Below the pieces are notes generated by a model, which saw nothing but the letters and a program-made list of their open reading frames with translations, ran no database searches and had not been told where the DNA came from. 64,000 bases of DNA from Hyphomonadaceae bacterium (GTDB lineage: Bacteria > Pseudomonadota > Alphaproteobacteria > Caulobacterales > Aquidulcibacteraceae), in the NCBI GenBank assembly GCA_023384105.1, contig JAHDXR010000004.1:206608-270607 (forward strand), given 5' to 3'. Within the stretch, counting starts at the first letter, position 1; each line of letters opens with the position of its first letter. Of the stretch, positions 8,044-16,275 are shown piece by piece. The position numbers and the translations under genes are program-made.

Positions 8044-9323
8044 CCACAGCCCTCCTCGTCGCCGCCGCGGTGATCGCGGCGCTGATCCTTCTCAACGCCT
8101 TCTTCTCCGCGGCGGAGACGGCGCTCACCGGCGCCTCCCGCGCGCGCATGACCACGCTCGAGCGCGAAGGCGATCATCTCGCCGCCCGCGTCAACAAGCT
8201 CAACGAAAACCGCGAGCGCATGATCGGCGCGGTGCTGCTGGGCGCGAACCTGGTGCAGATCGCGGCGTCGGCGCTCTCCACCAGCATCTTCACCGGCCTT
8301 TATGGCGACTACGCTCCGCTCGTCACCACCATCGTCCTGACGCCGCTCCTGCTCATCTTCGGCGAGGTCGGCCCCAAGACCTACGCCATCACCGCCGCCG
8401 ACAAGATCGCCCGCTGGGTCGCCATTCCGGTGCAATGGATGGTGCGGATCCTCGCGCCCGTCGTCGCCGCCGTGCAGTGGATCGTGAACAACGGCCTGAA
8501 GCTCTTCGGCGTGCGCGTCGACGAGACCGTGGACGTGCTCAGCGCCGCCCGCGCCGAGATCGCCGGCGCTGTCGAACTGCACGCGGAGGAGGGCGCGGTC
8601 GAGGCCGAGGCCCGCCATCGCCTGCTGGGCGCGCTCGATCTCTCCGAACTCGAAATCGCCGACGTGATGATCCATAGGAAATCGATCCGCTCGCTCGACA
8701 TCGACCTGCCGCCGCGCGAAATCATCGCCCAGGCGATGAGCTCTCCGCACACGCGCCTGCCGCTCTATCAGGACGAGCCCGACAACATCGTCGGCGTCCT
8801 CCACGCGCGCGACCTGCTGCGCGCCATTTCCGAGCACGGCCGCGACGGCTTCAGCGTGCGCGAGGTGATGCGCACGCCCTGGTTCGTCGCCATGACCACC
8901 AGCGCCGAAGACCAGCTCGCAGAATTCCTGCGCCGGCGCGAGCACTTCGCGCTCGTCGTCGACGAGTACGGCGCGCTGATGGGCCTCGTCACGCTGGAAG
9001 ACATCCTCGAAGAGATCGTCGGCGACATCAAGGACGAGCACGACATCGCCGTCCAGGGCGTGCGCCCCCAGCCCGACGGCAGCGTCAATGTCGACGGCAC
9101 GGTGCCGATCCGCGATCTGAACCGCGTCATGGACTGGGACCTGCCCGACGAAGAAGCGGTGACCGTCGCCGGCCTCGTCATCCACGAAGCCCAAGCCATC
9201 CCCGAACCCGGCCAACGCTTCGCCTTCCACGGCTACCGTTTCCAAGTGCTGCGAAGACAGCGCAACCAACTCACCGCCCTGCGCGTCGAACGCGAAGCGG
9301 AGGAAGGAACGGAAGGCGGCTAA
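8040..9323 (+). CDS. CNNM/HlyC-CorC family membrane protein
   Basis: A 427-residue protein with an N-terminal DUF21 transmembrane domain (about 1-180, starting with helix LLVAAAVIAALILLNAFFSA). A CBS-domain pair (about 200-320) and a C-terminal CorC/HlyC transporter-associated domain (about 340-420) follow. The family exports or regulates Mg2+ and other divalent cations; the historical haemolysin label is misleading. It is coupled to aroB by an ATGA overlap, a pairing seen in related genomes. Confidence 0.92.
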   Translation: MTTALLVAAAVIAALILLNAFFSAAETALTGASRARMTTLEREGDHLAARVNKLNENRERMIGAVLLGANLVQIAASALSTSIFTGLYGDYAPLVTTIVLTPLLLIFGEVGPKTYAITAADKIARWVAIPVQWMVRILAPVVAAVQWIVNNGLKLFGVRVDETVDVLSAARAEIAGAVELHAEEGAVEAEARHRLLGALDLSELEIADVMIHRKSIRSLDIDLPPREIIAQAMSSPHTRLPLYQDEPDNIVGVLHARDLLRAISEHGRDGFSVREVMRTPWFVAMTTSAEDQLAEFLRRREHFALVVDEYGALMGLVTLEDILEEIVGDIKDEHDIAVQGVRPQPDGSVNVDGTVPIRDLNRVMDWDLPDEEAVTVAGLVIHEAQAIPEPGQRFAFHGYRFQVLRRQRNQLTALRVEREAEEGTEGG

Positions 9324-9330
9324 GCGCGCC

Positions 9331-9469
9331 CCCGCTTCCCGGACGCAGCCCCGGCGAAAGCCGGGGTGCGATCCGGGGACCCAGGGGCTAACATGCCTAC
9401 GTCGCAGCCGCCGCCCCTGGGGCCCGGCGCTTCGCCCCGCTTGCGCGGGGCATTCGGCCGGGAAGCGGG
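9331..9469. repeat. dispersed palindromic repeat, family A copy 2
   Basis: The block is bounded by perfect 12-base inverted ends, CCCGCTTCCCGG at 9331-9342 and CCGGGAAGCGGG at 9458-9469. Its left part matches the copy at 4071-4190 nearly base for base (GGCGAAAGCCGGGGTGCGA). The rest of this 311-base gap, 9470-9634, holds nothing I can support. Confidence 0.8.
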
Positions 9470-9634
9470 AAAGCGCACGCCGTCGAACTCGAAAGCTGGG
9501 GCTGGCGCATCGCCTGCATCAGCAACTGGGGCGGGTGAGGGGGGGGCCGCATGCGCGGTGGAGCGGTGCGCCAAAAAACTCGCACGTTGCACAGGCCGGC
9601 GGGACGTCGGCGGTCCATAGCGGTGCTGCTGCGT

Positions 9635-10459
9635 TTAGGCCGCCGCCACCTGCGCGGCGCCCGGCTTGCGGGCGACGCCGTTTTCCAGCGTGAGCTGGGT
9701 GAAGCCTTCCGGCAGCGTTTCGCCCGCGCCCAGCAGCAGCACCGCCCCCGGCGCCATCGCGCCGGCGACGTGCTCCAGCACCGCGAGCCGGATCGGTTCG
9801 TCGAAGCAGGTCAGCACGTGCGCGAGGATAACGATGTCGAACTGGCCGAGCTGGCCGGGATGGTGCAGCAGATTGTGGCGCTCGAACTTCACCGCCGCGC
9901 GCAGGCGGTCGGAGATGCGCCAGAGATCGCCGGCTTTTTCGAAGAAGGCGATCAGCTTGCGGATCGGCAGCCCGCGCTGCACCTCGAACTGGGTGTAGAG
10001 GCCCGAGCGCGCCTTATCGAGCAGCCGCTCGGAGAAGTCGGTGGCGAGAATGTCGACCTGCGGATTGAGCCCTTCGCTGCGCATGTCGTCGACGATCATG
10101 GCGATCGAATAGGCTTCCTGGCCAGTCGAGCAGCCGGCGCTCCAGATGCGCACGCGCTCGTGGCCGCGCCGCTGCATCGCCTCCGGCAGCAGCGTTTTGC
10201 GCAGCGCTTCGAAGTTCGGCTTGTCGCGGAAGAAACGGGTTTCGCTCTGGATCAGATTGTCGGCGATGGCGTTCCAGAGCGCGCCGTCGGGCCTGATCCG
10301 CGCCGCGGCGATCAGTTCGGAGACGCTGACGAAGCCCTCGCGGCGCGCCAGCGGCTGCAGCCGCACCGCCGCCGGCCCGCTCATCTCGCGCGTGATCATC
10401 GCGCCGGTCCGCGCCTTCACTTCGCGCGCCGTCAGTACGAACTCGGCTTCGGTCAGCAT
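9635..10459 (-). CDS. CheR-family protein methyltransferase
   Basis: A 274-residue S-adenosylmethionine-dependent methyltransferase of the CheR type, which methylates glutamates on chemoreceptors. The N-terminal helical domain spans about 1-75. The SAM-binding motif WSAGCSTGQEAYSIAM is near residue 110, and FRDKPNF and HNLLHH segments follow. Its start overlaps the stop of the receiver gene by one base, making a chpT-receiver-cheR unit. No other chemotaxis genes are nearby, so it may act outside classical chemotaxis. Confidence 0.9.
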   Translation of the reverse strand: MLTEAEFVLTAREVKARTGAMITREMSGPAAVRLQPLARREGFVSVSELIAAARIRPDGALWNAIADNLIQSETRFFRDKPNFEALRKTLLPEAMQRRGHERVRIWSAGCSTGQEAYSIAMIVDDMRSEGLNPQVDILATDFSERLLDKARSGLYTQFEVQRGLPIRKLIAFFEKAGDLWRISDRLRAAVKFERHNLLHHPGQLGQFDIVILAHVLTCFDEPIRLAVLEHVAGAMAPGAVLLLGAGETLPEGFTQLTLENGVARKPGAAQVAAA

Positions 10460-10824
10460 CAGACGAGGCCCGCTTCGGCGAACTTGGAATGGAGGATGTC
10501 GCCGTCGAACGGCTTCATCATGTATTCGTCGGCGCCCGCCCGCAGCGCCTCCGCGATCCGCTCGACGTCGTTTTCGGTGGTGCAGAACACGACCGTGGGC
10601 CGGTCGCCGCCGGGCTCCTTGCGCAGCTGCTTAAGAAAATCGAGACCGCTCATCACCGGCATGGTCCAGTCCAGCAGGATCGCATCCGGCATCTGGCGCC
10701 GGCACGCCTGCAGCGCTTCGAGCCCGTCGCCGGCTTCCTCGATCTCGAAGCGCATGTCTTCGAGGATCCGCCGTGCGACTTTGCGGATGACGCGGCTGTC
10801 GTCGACGACAAGGCAGCGTTTCAT
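10459..10824 (-). CDS. single-domain response regulator (CheY-like)
   Basis: A 121-residue stand-alone receiver domain: acidic pair D8-D9, phospho-acceptor D52 in LLDWTMP, a conserved Thr in FCTTEN and Lys in MMKPFD. The ATG giving MKRCLVVDD is preferred over one nine bases upstream because a GGAG lies nine bases before it. The gene lies just downstream of chpT and overlaps cheR. It is a plausible phosphate acceptor or sink for ChpT or a motility kinase, but this is inferred from position. Confidence 0.9.
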   Translation of the reverse strand: MKRCLVVDDSRVIRKVARRILEDMRFEIEEAGDGLEALQACRRQMPDAILLDWTMPVMSGLDFLKQLRKEPGGDRPTVVFCTTENDVERIAEALRAGADEYMMKPFDGDILHSKFAEAGLV

Positions 10825-10888
10825 GGTGGGCATGCTCCGTGGATTCGCGCGAAGTCTCGGTTTGCGCTGGTTAACGGAGCTTAAAGCT

Positions 10889-11521
10889 TTAAAGCTTGAA
10901 CGCCGCCGAGCGCGCGATCAGCTCGACCTTGTCTTCGCCCTCGCGGGCGCTGAGTTCGACCCCGCCCTGGCGCGCCAAGAGGCTGGTCAGCGTCGGCTGG
11001 ATGGTGTGGCCGGACAGCTCCGCCCCGCCGTCGCCGCGCAGCGCCGCGGCGGTGGCCTCGCGCAGCTTGGCGCGCGGGCCGGCGGCGGTGACGATCACGT
11101 CGCCGCCTTCGCCGTGCTTCTCCGCCGTGATCTCGACCGTGCCGCCGCGCGGCAGGCACTCGTTGGCGATCAGCAACAAGTTGACGATCACCCGCACCGC
11201 CGGGCGCGGCATCTGCACCGCCGGCGCCGACCAGACCAGCTCCGGCTTCAGCACGCTGTAGAGCTTGAGCGCCACCGCGCGCCCTTCCTCCAACTCGCTG
11301 TCGCCCTCGGCGGTCGCGCCGGCCATGGCGAAGCGGAAAAATTCGAGCTTGGCCCAGGCTTTGCCAACGCCGTGGTCCAGCAGGGAGAGCGCGTCCGGAT
11401 CGGTCTTGCCGTCGCCGGACTTGATCATCTCCAGGCCCTGGATGATCGCCGACATCGGCTCCACCATGTCATGGCAGATGCGCGAGGCGACAAGCGCCGT
11501 CAGCTTCGTATTCTCGATCAT
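10889..11521 (-). CDS. chpT: histidine phosphotransferase ChpT
   Basis: A 210-residue ChpT-type phosphotransferase. In Caulobacter ChpT passes phosphate from the hybrid kinase CckA to CtrA and CpdR and so controls the cell cycle. The N-terminal helical hairpin carries the phospho-acceptor H17 in SRICHDMVEP. The rest is a degenerate Bergerat-like ATPase fold without functional ATP motifs, the hallmark of the family. The neighbours (receiver, CheR) repeat the order around Caulobacter chpT. Confidence 0.9.
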   Translation of the reverse strand: MIENTKLTALVASRICHDMVEPMSAIIQGLEMIKSGDGKTDPDALSLLDHGVGKAWAKLEFFRFAMAGATAEGDSELEEGRAVALKLYSVLKPELVWSAPAVQMPRPAVRVIVNLLLIANECLPRGGTVEITAEKHGEGGDVIVTAAGPRAKLREATAAALRGDGGAELSGHTIQPTLTSLLARQGGVELSAREGEDKVELIARSAAFKL

Positions 11522-11635
11522 CGCGCGCTCCGTGACGGGGGAGGCGCGAACATAGACGATTCGCGCAAGGGGGAGGGTTCAATCCCGTGCGCTGCGGCGC
11601 CACATGCGCTAGGTCCGTGTGCAAGGGAAGCGTCG

Positions 11636-13474
11636 ATGGCTGTGGAAACGCAAGCGGGTCTCGGCCTGGAGCACGCGGTGGCGCTGCTGGCGACGGCGGT
11701 GGTGGCCGCGCCGCTGTTCCGCCGGCTGGGGCTCGGATCGGTGCTGGGCTACCTCGCCGCCGGCCTGGTGATCGGGCCGTTCGGGCTGGGGCTGTTCCGC
11801 GACCCGGAGAACATCCTCCACGTCGCCGAGTTCGGCGTCGTCATGTTCCTGTTTCTGATTGGCCTGGAGATGCGCCCGGCCAAGCTCTGGTCGCTGCGGA
11901 AGGAGATTTTCGGCCTCGGCGCGGCGCAGGTGCTGACCTGCGCGGCGCTGCTGTCGCTGCTGGGGATCGCGGCGGGGCTGCCGTGGCCGGCGGCGGCGAT
12001 CGGCGCCAGCGGCTTCGTGCTCTCCTCGACCGCCGTGATCATGAAGATGATGGACGACAGCGGCGAGACCGCCAGCGACGCCGGCCAGCGCAATGTCTCG
12101 ATCCTGCTGTTCGAGGACCTGATGATCGTGCCGCTGCTGGCGCTGGTGGCGGCGCTCGGGGCGGCGATGGGCGCGGTCGAGGAGAACGCGCGCCCTCTCT
12201 GGATCAGCATCGCGCTCGCCGCCGCCGCCATCGGCGTCGTGTTCGTCGCCGGGCGCTGGCTGCTCAACCCGTTGTTCGCGCTGCTGGCGCGCTCGGGCGC
12301 GCGCGAGGTGATGACGGCGGCGGCGCTGCTGGTGGTGCTGGGCGCGGCCTTGTTCATGCAGTGGGGTGGGCTCTCCATGGCGATGGGCGCCTTCCTCGCC
12401 GGCGTGCTGCTTTCGGACTCGGTGTTCCGCCATCAGCTCGAGGCCGACGTGGAGCCGTTCCGCGGCATCCTGCTGGCGCTGTTCTTCATCAGCGTCGGCA
12501 TGTCGCTCAATGTCGCGGTGGTGCTGGCGCAGTGGCAGTGGATCGCGGCGGGCGTTCTCGCCTTCATGGTCGTCAAGGCGCTCGGCATTTTCGCGGTGGC
12601 GCGCCTGTTCGGCGCCGACAGTCGCGAGGCGGTCCAGCGCGCGGCCTTGTTCGCGCAGGGCGGCGAGTTCGCGTTCGTGCTCTACGCGGCGGCGCTCACC
12701 GACGGCGTGATGGACGCGCGCATCGCCGCGACCATGACCGCGATCGTGATCCTTTCGATGGTGCTGACGCCGCTGGCGGTGATCGTGCTCAACCGCTCGA
12801 TGCCGCCGCGCGCAGTGTCGCGCGACGGCGTCGAGGACGCCAACGATCTGCATGGGCGGGTGCTGTTCATCGGCTTCGGCCGCTTCGCCCAGGTGGTCAG
12901 CCAGGCGCTGCTCGCCCGCGGCGTCGACGTGTCGCTGATCGAGACCGACGTCGAGATGATCCAGGCCGCGGCCAATTTCGGCTTCAAGGTCTATTACGGC
13001 GACGGCGCGCGGCTGGACGTGCTGCAGGCCTCCGGCGCCGGCGAAGCCGAGGCGATCCTGGTGTGCGTCGACAAGCCCGACGCCGCCGACCGCATCGTCG
13101 CCCTGGTCAAGGCCGGATTTCCCAACGCCAAGCTGTTCGTGCGCGCGTTCGACCGCGGCCATTCCATGCGGCTGGTGCAGGCCGGCGTCGACTATCAGAT
13201 CCGCGAGCTGTTCGAGTCCTCGTTGACGTTCGGCGCCGCCGTGCTGCGCGAACTCGGCTTCAACGACATCGAGATCGAAGAGACCATCGAGGAAGTGCGC
13301 GACCGCGACGCCGCCCGGTTCGAGCTGCAGCTGGCCGGCGGCATCGAGGCCGGGCGGGCGCTCATCCGCGGCAACATGACGACGCCGCAGCCGACGCCGT
13401 TCACGACGCCGCGCCGCGAGAGCAAGCCGCTGAACGAAGAAGCCGCGGACGTGATCGCCGAGAAGTCCGATTGA
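11636..13474 (+). CDS. Kef-type monovalent cation:proton antiporter
   Basis: A 612-residue protein of the CPA2 family. Residues about 8-390 are a 12-helix Na+/H+ exchanger domain, with VLSSTAVIMKMM in the transport core and AFLAGVLLSDS. Residues about 405-520 are a TrkA-N/RCK domain (HGRVLFIGFGRFAQ) that binds NAD(H). Kef proteins mediate K+ efflux coupled to proton entry during electrophile stress. The ATG giving MAVETQAG was chosen because the long open frame upstream only shadows the chpT-cheR genes. No ancillary KefF/KefG subunit lies nearby. Confidence 0.92.
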   Translation: MAVETQAGLGLEHAVALLATAVVAAPLFRRLGLGSVLGYLAAGLVIGPFGLGLFRDPENILHVAEFGVVMFLFLIGLEMRPAKLWSLRKEIFGLGAAQVLTCAALLSLLGIAAGLPWPAAAIGASGFVLSSTAVIMKMMDDSGETASDAGQRNVSILLFEDLMIVPLLALVAALGAAMGAVEENARPLWISIALAAAAIGVVFVAGRWLLNPLFALLARSGAREVMTAAALLVVLGAALFMQWGGLSMAMGAFLAGVLLSDSVFRHQLEADVEPFRGILLALFFISVGMSLNVAVVLAQWQWIAAGVLAFMVVKALGIFAVARLFGADSREAVQRAALFAQGGEFAFVLYAAALTDGVMDARIAATMTAIVILSMVLTPLAVIVLNRSMPPRAVSRDGVEDANDLHGRVLFIGFGRFAQVVSQALLARGVDVSLIETDVEMIQAAANFGFKVYYGDGARLDVLQASGAGEAEAILVCVDKPDAADRIVALVKAGFPNAKLFVRAFDRGHSMRLVQAGVDYQIRELFESSLTFGAAVLRELGFNDIEIEETIEEVRDRDAARFELQLAGGIEAGRALIRGNMTTPQPTPFTTPRRESKPLNEEAADVIAEKSD

Positions 13475-13571
13475 TGCGGCGGGCGCCGCCACGGCACGGG
13501 CGCCGCCCGGCGCCGGCAGGTGCTAGATTGATGTTGAGAGTTCACCAACCCACTATGCCGGCGGATCTGCA

Positions 13572-14546
13572 ATGACACACGAATTCCGACTGATCGAAAC
13601 CAACGGCGTCAAGATCCGCGCGGCGGTCGAGGGCGCCGGGCCGCTCGTCGTCATGGCGCACGGCTTTCCGGAGAGCTGGTACTCGTGGCGCCATCAGATG
13701 AAGCCGCTCGCGGACGCGGGCTTCACCGCCTGCGCCATCGACGTGCGCGGCTATGGCGGTTCGGACAAGCCGCATCCGGTCGAGGCTTACGCGATGAAGG
13801 AGATCGCCGCGGACGTGGCCGGCGTGATCGGGGCGCTGTCGCCGGGCGAGCCGGCGGTGCTGATCGGCCACGATTGGGGCGCGCCGATCGTCTGGCACAC
13901 GGCGGTGCTGCATCCGGACAAGGTGCGCGCGGTGGCGGGGCTTTCGGTGCCGTATTTCGGCCAGCCGCCCGTCCCGGTCACGCAGATCATCAAGGCGATG
14001 TACACCGACCAGGGCAAGTTCTTCTATCAGGCCTACTTCCAGGACGAGGGCGTCGCCGAAGCGGCGTTCGAGAAGGATGTGCGCGGCGGCTTGCGCAAGC
14101 TCTATTACGCCGGCGGCGGCGAGTCCGAGGCGTATTGGGGCGGCGCCGACAAGAAGCACGGCGATGCGCTGCTCGACGGCCTGCCCGATCCGCAGCCGTT
14201 CCCGGCGTGGCTGAGCGAGGCCGATATCGACTATTTCGTCGGCGAGTTCGAGCGCTCCGGCTTCCGCGGCCCGCTCAACCGCTATCGCAATTTCGAGCGC
14301 GACTGGGCCTACATGAACACGATCGCGGATCGCGTGGTTCATCAGCCGTCGCTGTTCATCGTCGGCGAACGCGACCTGGTGCTGAAGATGTTCGGCGGCA
14401 GTTTCGATACGGCGGTGGAGCGGATGAAGGAGAACGCGACCGATTTCCGCGGCGCGCACCTGATCCCGAAGATCGGCCACTGGACCCAGCAGGAAGCGCC
14501 GGAAGAAACCAACCGGCTGCTGCTGGAGTGGCTTCGGTCGCTTTGA
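13572..14546 (+). CDS. alpha/beta hydrolase, epoxide-hydrolase-like
   Basis: A 324-residue enzyme of the soluble epoxide hydrolase / haloalkane dehalogenase group. It has the oxyanion segment HGFPESWYSW (30-39), the nucleophile elbow GHDWGA with Asp101, and a C-terminal His in IGHWTQQE. Asp rather than Ser as nucleophile indicates ester-intermediate hydrolysis of epoxides or similar substrates. The HGFPESW motif favours an epoxide hydrolase. The OxyR-like site begins three bases past the stop. Confidence 0.88.
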   Translation: MTHEFRLIETNGVKIRAAVEGAGPLVVMAHGFPESWYSWRHQMKPLADAGFTACAIDVRGYGGSDKPHPVEAYAMKEIAADVAGVIGALSPGEPAVLIGHDWGAPIVWHTAVLHPDKVRAVAGLSVPYFGQPPVPVTQIIKAMYTDQGKFFYQAYFQDEGVAEAAFEKDVRGGLRKLYYAGGGESEAYWGGADKKHGDALLDGLPDPQPFPAWLSEADIDYFVGEFERSGFRGPLNRYRNFERDWAYMNTIADRVVHQPSLFIVGERDLVLKMFGGSFDTAVERMKENATDFRGAHLIPKIGHWTQQEAPEETNRLLLEWLRSL

Positions 14547-14548
14547 TT

Positions 14549-14585
14549 ATAGGCAAAGCCTATCTTCAGGCCGGACCTATTCTAT
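14549..14585 (+). promoter_or_regulatory. OxyR-like binding site upstream of dps
   Basis: The E. coli OxyR consensus is four tetramers, ATAG-N7-CTAT-N7-ATAG-N7-CTAT. Here ATAG (14549), CTAT (14560) and CTAT (14582) stand at exactly those spacings; only the third tetramer (CCGG at 14571) deviates. The site lies about 67 bases before the dps start, and dps is a known OxyR target in enterobacteria. The match was found by eye. Confidence 0.55.
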
Positions 14586-14651
14586 TTTAGAAGCTCTTGC
14601 CTGCGGGCCGGGCAGGGCCACATTTGAGCCGAGGATCAGAGGACGGAACCG

Positions 14652-15122
14652 ATGTACAAGAGCCGAATTGACCTGCCCGACAACACGCGCAAGGCGATGA
14701 TTGCGCTGCTCAACGCGCGGCTTGCCGACACCCTGGCGTTGCGCATGGCGACGAAGCAGGCGCACTGGAACGTGAAGGGGCCGAACTTCATCGCTCTGCA
14801 CGAGATGTTCGATCAGATGCACACGCGCATCAGCGGTTACGTCGATGAAATCGCCGAGCGTGCGGTGACTCTGGGCGGCGTCGTCGACGGCACGGCGGCG
14901 GCGGCGAACAATTCGAAGCTCGATCCCTATCCGCCGGCGATCACGGCGCAGGAGGAGCATCTGAAGGCGCTGGCCGACCGCATCGCCGCTTACGGCAAGC
15001 TGGCGCGCGAGGCGATCGATTCCGCCGATGAGGCCGGCGACAAGGACACCGCGGATTTGTTCACCGCCATCTCCCGGCAGATGGACATGGACCTCTGGTT
15101 CCTGGAAGCGCATCTGCAATAG
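14652..15122 (+). CDS. dps: DNA-protecting ferritin-like protein Dps
   Basis: A 156-residue Dps-family protein. It forms a dodecamer that oxidises and stores iron with hydrogen peroxide and protects DNA. The inter-subunit ferroxidase ligands are visible as H38, H50 and D54 in KQAHWNVKG and ALHEMFD. The Lys-containing N-terminal tail is short. A good AGAGGACGGA ribosome-binding site precedes the ATG. The OxyR-like site upstream fits peroxide induction. Confidence 0.95.
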   Translation: MYKSRIDLPDNTRKAMIALLNARLADTLALRMATKQAHWNVKGPNFIALHEMFDQMHTRISGYVDEIAERAVTLGGVVDGTAAAANNSKLDPYPPAITAQEEHLKALADRIAAYGKLAREAIDSADEAGDKDTADLFTAISRQMDMDLWFLEAHLQ

Positions 15123-15132
15123 AGGCCGCGCG

Positions 15133-15378
15133 TCACGGCGTATCGTGCACCTCCACGTCCGGGCGGTCGTCGCCGGAGGCGATTTCGTCGTGCCAGCGGC
15201 CGCGCGCGTCCTCCCAGGAGATTCCCACAGTCTCGCCCGGCTGCATCTGTTCGAGCGCGGCGCGCTTGGCGGCATTGTAGGCGGCGGCGTGGGTCAGGAA
15301 CGATTGCGAGATCGTGTCGCCGAGCTTGAAGGCCCAGCCGCCGTCGTGCTCGATGATCTCGTAGACGATCTTGGTCAT
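15133..15378 (-). CDS. small DUF2188-like protein
   Basis: An 81-residue acidic protein. The pattern VYEIIEHDGGWAFKLGDT followed by THAAAYNAAKRAALEQ and a final short strand matches the DUF2188 layout (strand, DGGWAV, helix with HxxxxxA). Those proteins are widespread and uncharacterised. The start is the ATG giving MTKIVYEI with GGAGACGC just upstream; the longer open frame is a shadow of the convergent gene. It ends 10 bases from the end of convergent dps. Confidence 0.7.
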   Translation of the reverse strand: MTKIVYEIIEHDGGWAFKLGDTISQSFLTHAAAYNAAKRAALEQMQPGETVGISWEDARGRWHDEIASGDDRPDVEVHDTP

Positions 15379-15456
15379 GCGAATGCGTCTCCTTCGTGAA
15401 TACGTGAAACGCCAGACGCCGCTGGCAAGAGCCCTCGCTGCGCCTATCCTTGCCGC

Positions 15457-16155
15457 ATGATGACTCGCCGGCACGCCGAACGCCACATGGTCTCCCGCAT
15501 CGGCTGGCTGCGTGCGGCCGTGCTGGGCGCCAATGACGGCATCGTCTCCACCGCGAGCCTCGTCATCGGCGTCGCCGCCGCATCGGCGGGGAAGGGCGAG
15601 ATCCTGATCGCGGGCGTCGCCGGCCTGGTCGCGGGGGCGATGTCGATGGCGGCGGGCGAATACGTCTCGGTCAGCTCTCAGTCGGACGCGGAGCGCGCCG
15701 ACATCGCGCGCGAAACCCGGGAGCTTGAAGATCAGCCCGAGTTCGAGGTCGAGGAGCTGGCGAATATCTATGTCGGGCGCGGGCTGACGCCGGAGCTGGC
15801 GCGCCAGGTCGCCGAGCAGCTGATGGCCAAGGACGCGCTCGCCGCGCACGCGCGCGACGAACTGGGCATTTCCGAGATCACGACGGCGCGGCCGGTCCAG
15901 GCGGCGCTGGCGTCGGCGGCGACGTTTTCGGTCGGCGCGGCGCTGCCGTTGGCGGTGGTGCTGGCGAGCCCGCCGCAGAACCTGATCGTCGCCGTCGCCG
16001 CCGCTTCGCTGGTGTTCCTCGCAGCGCTCGGCGCCGCCGGCGCGCAGGCGGGCGGCGCCTCGCCGCTGCGGCCGGTGCTGCGGGTGGTGTTCTGGGGCGC
16101 GCTGGCGATGGCGGTCACCGCCGCCATCGGCTCGGCGCTGGGAGTCGCCCTTTAA
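15457..16155 (+). CDS. VIT1/CCC1-family iron or manganese transporter
   Basis: A 232-residue membrane protein of the VIT family. The first-helix signature is ANDGIVSTASLVIGVAAA and the second is GAMSMAAGEYVSVSSQ, followed by a soluble acidic helical segment (about 80-140) and three further helices. The family moves Fe2+ or Mn2+ out of the cytosol. Its place near dps suggests a shared role in iron handling, an inference from proximity. Confidence 0.9.
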   Translation: MMTRRHAERHMVSRIGWLRAAVLGANDGIVSTASLVIGVAAASAGKGEILIAGVAGLVAGAMSMAAGEYVSVSSQSDAERADIARETRELEDQPEFEVEELANIYVGRGLTPELARQVAEQLMAKDALAAHARDELGISEITTARPVQAALASAATFSVGAALPLAVVLASPPQNLIVAVAAASLVFLAALGAAGAQAGGASPLRPVLRVVFWGALAMAVTAAIGSALGVAL

Positions 16156-16188
16156 AGCGCCGCGCGCTAAATCCGGCGCAAGCGCACT

Positions 16189-16247
16189 ATGGAGCGCCGG
16201 CGTCCTCGCCGGTATGGCGCAGGCGGGCGAGGACGCCCGCGGTCCAT
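16189..16247. repeat. imperfect inverted repeat, short dispersed type
   Basis: Arms ATGGAGCGCCGGCGTCCTCG and GAGGACGCCCGCGGTCCAT face each other around a short centre. It lies between two convergent genes and may also act as a bidirectional terminator. Confidence 0.5.
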
Positions 16248-16275
16248 AAGGGCGTCCGATATTTAGTCCGACGCC

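Noticed and set aside
9320..9592. 90-codon minus-strand frame in the 9324-9634 gap
   Set aside because: Most of it lies in the dispersed repeat 9331-9469 and its composition follows the repeat; it is not supported as a gene.
10871..10884. TTAA-N6-TTAA as a full CtrA site
   Set aside because: The canonical spacing is seven bases, so it was kept only as a weak remark in the chpT finding.
9551..11635. A very long open frame running in phase into the Kef antiporter gene
   Set aside because: It runs antisense to cheR, the receiver gene and chpT, which are unmistakable; the conserved antiporter begins at 11636.
15379..15849. Open frame extending the DUF2188-like gene upstream
   Set aside because: It is antisense to the VIT transporter; the short ATG with a good ribosome-binding site gives the conserved protein.
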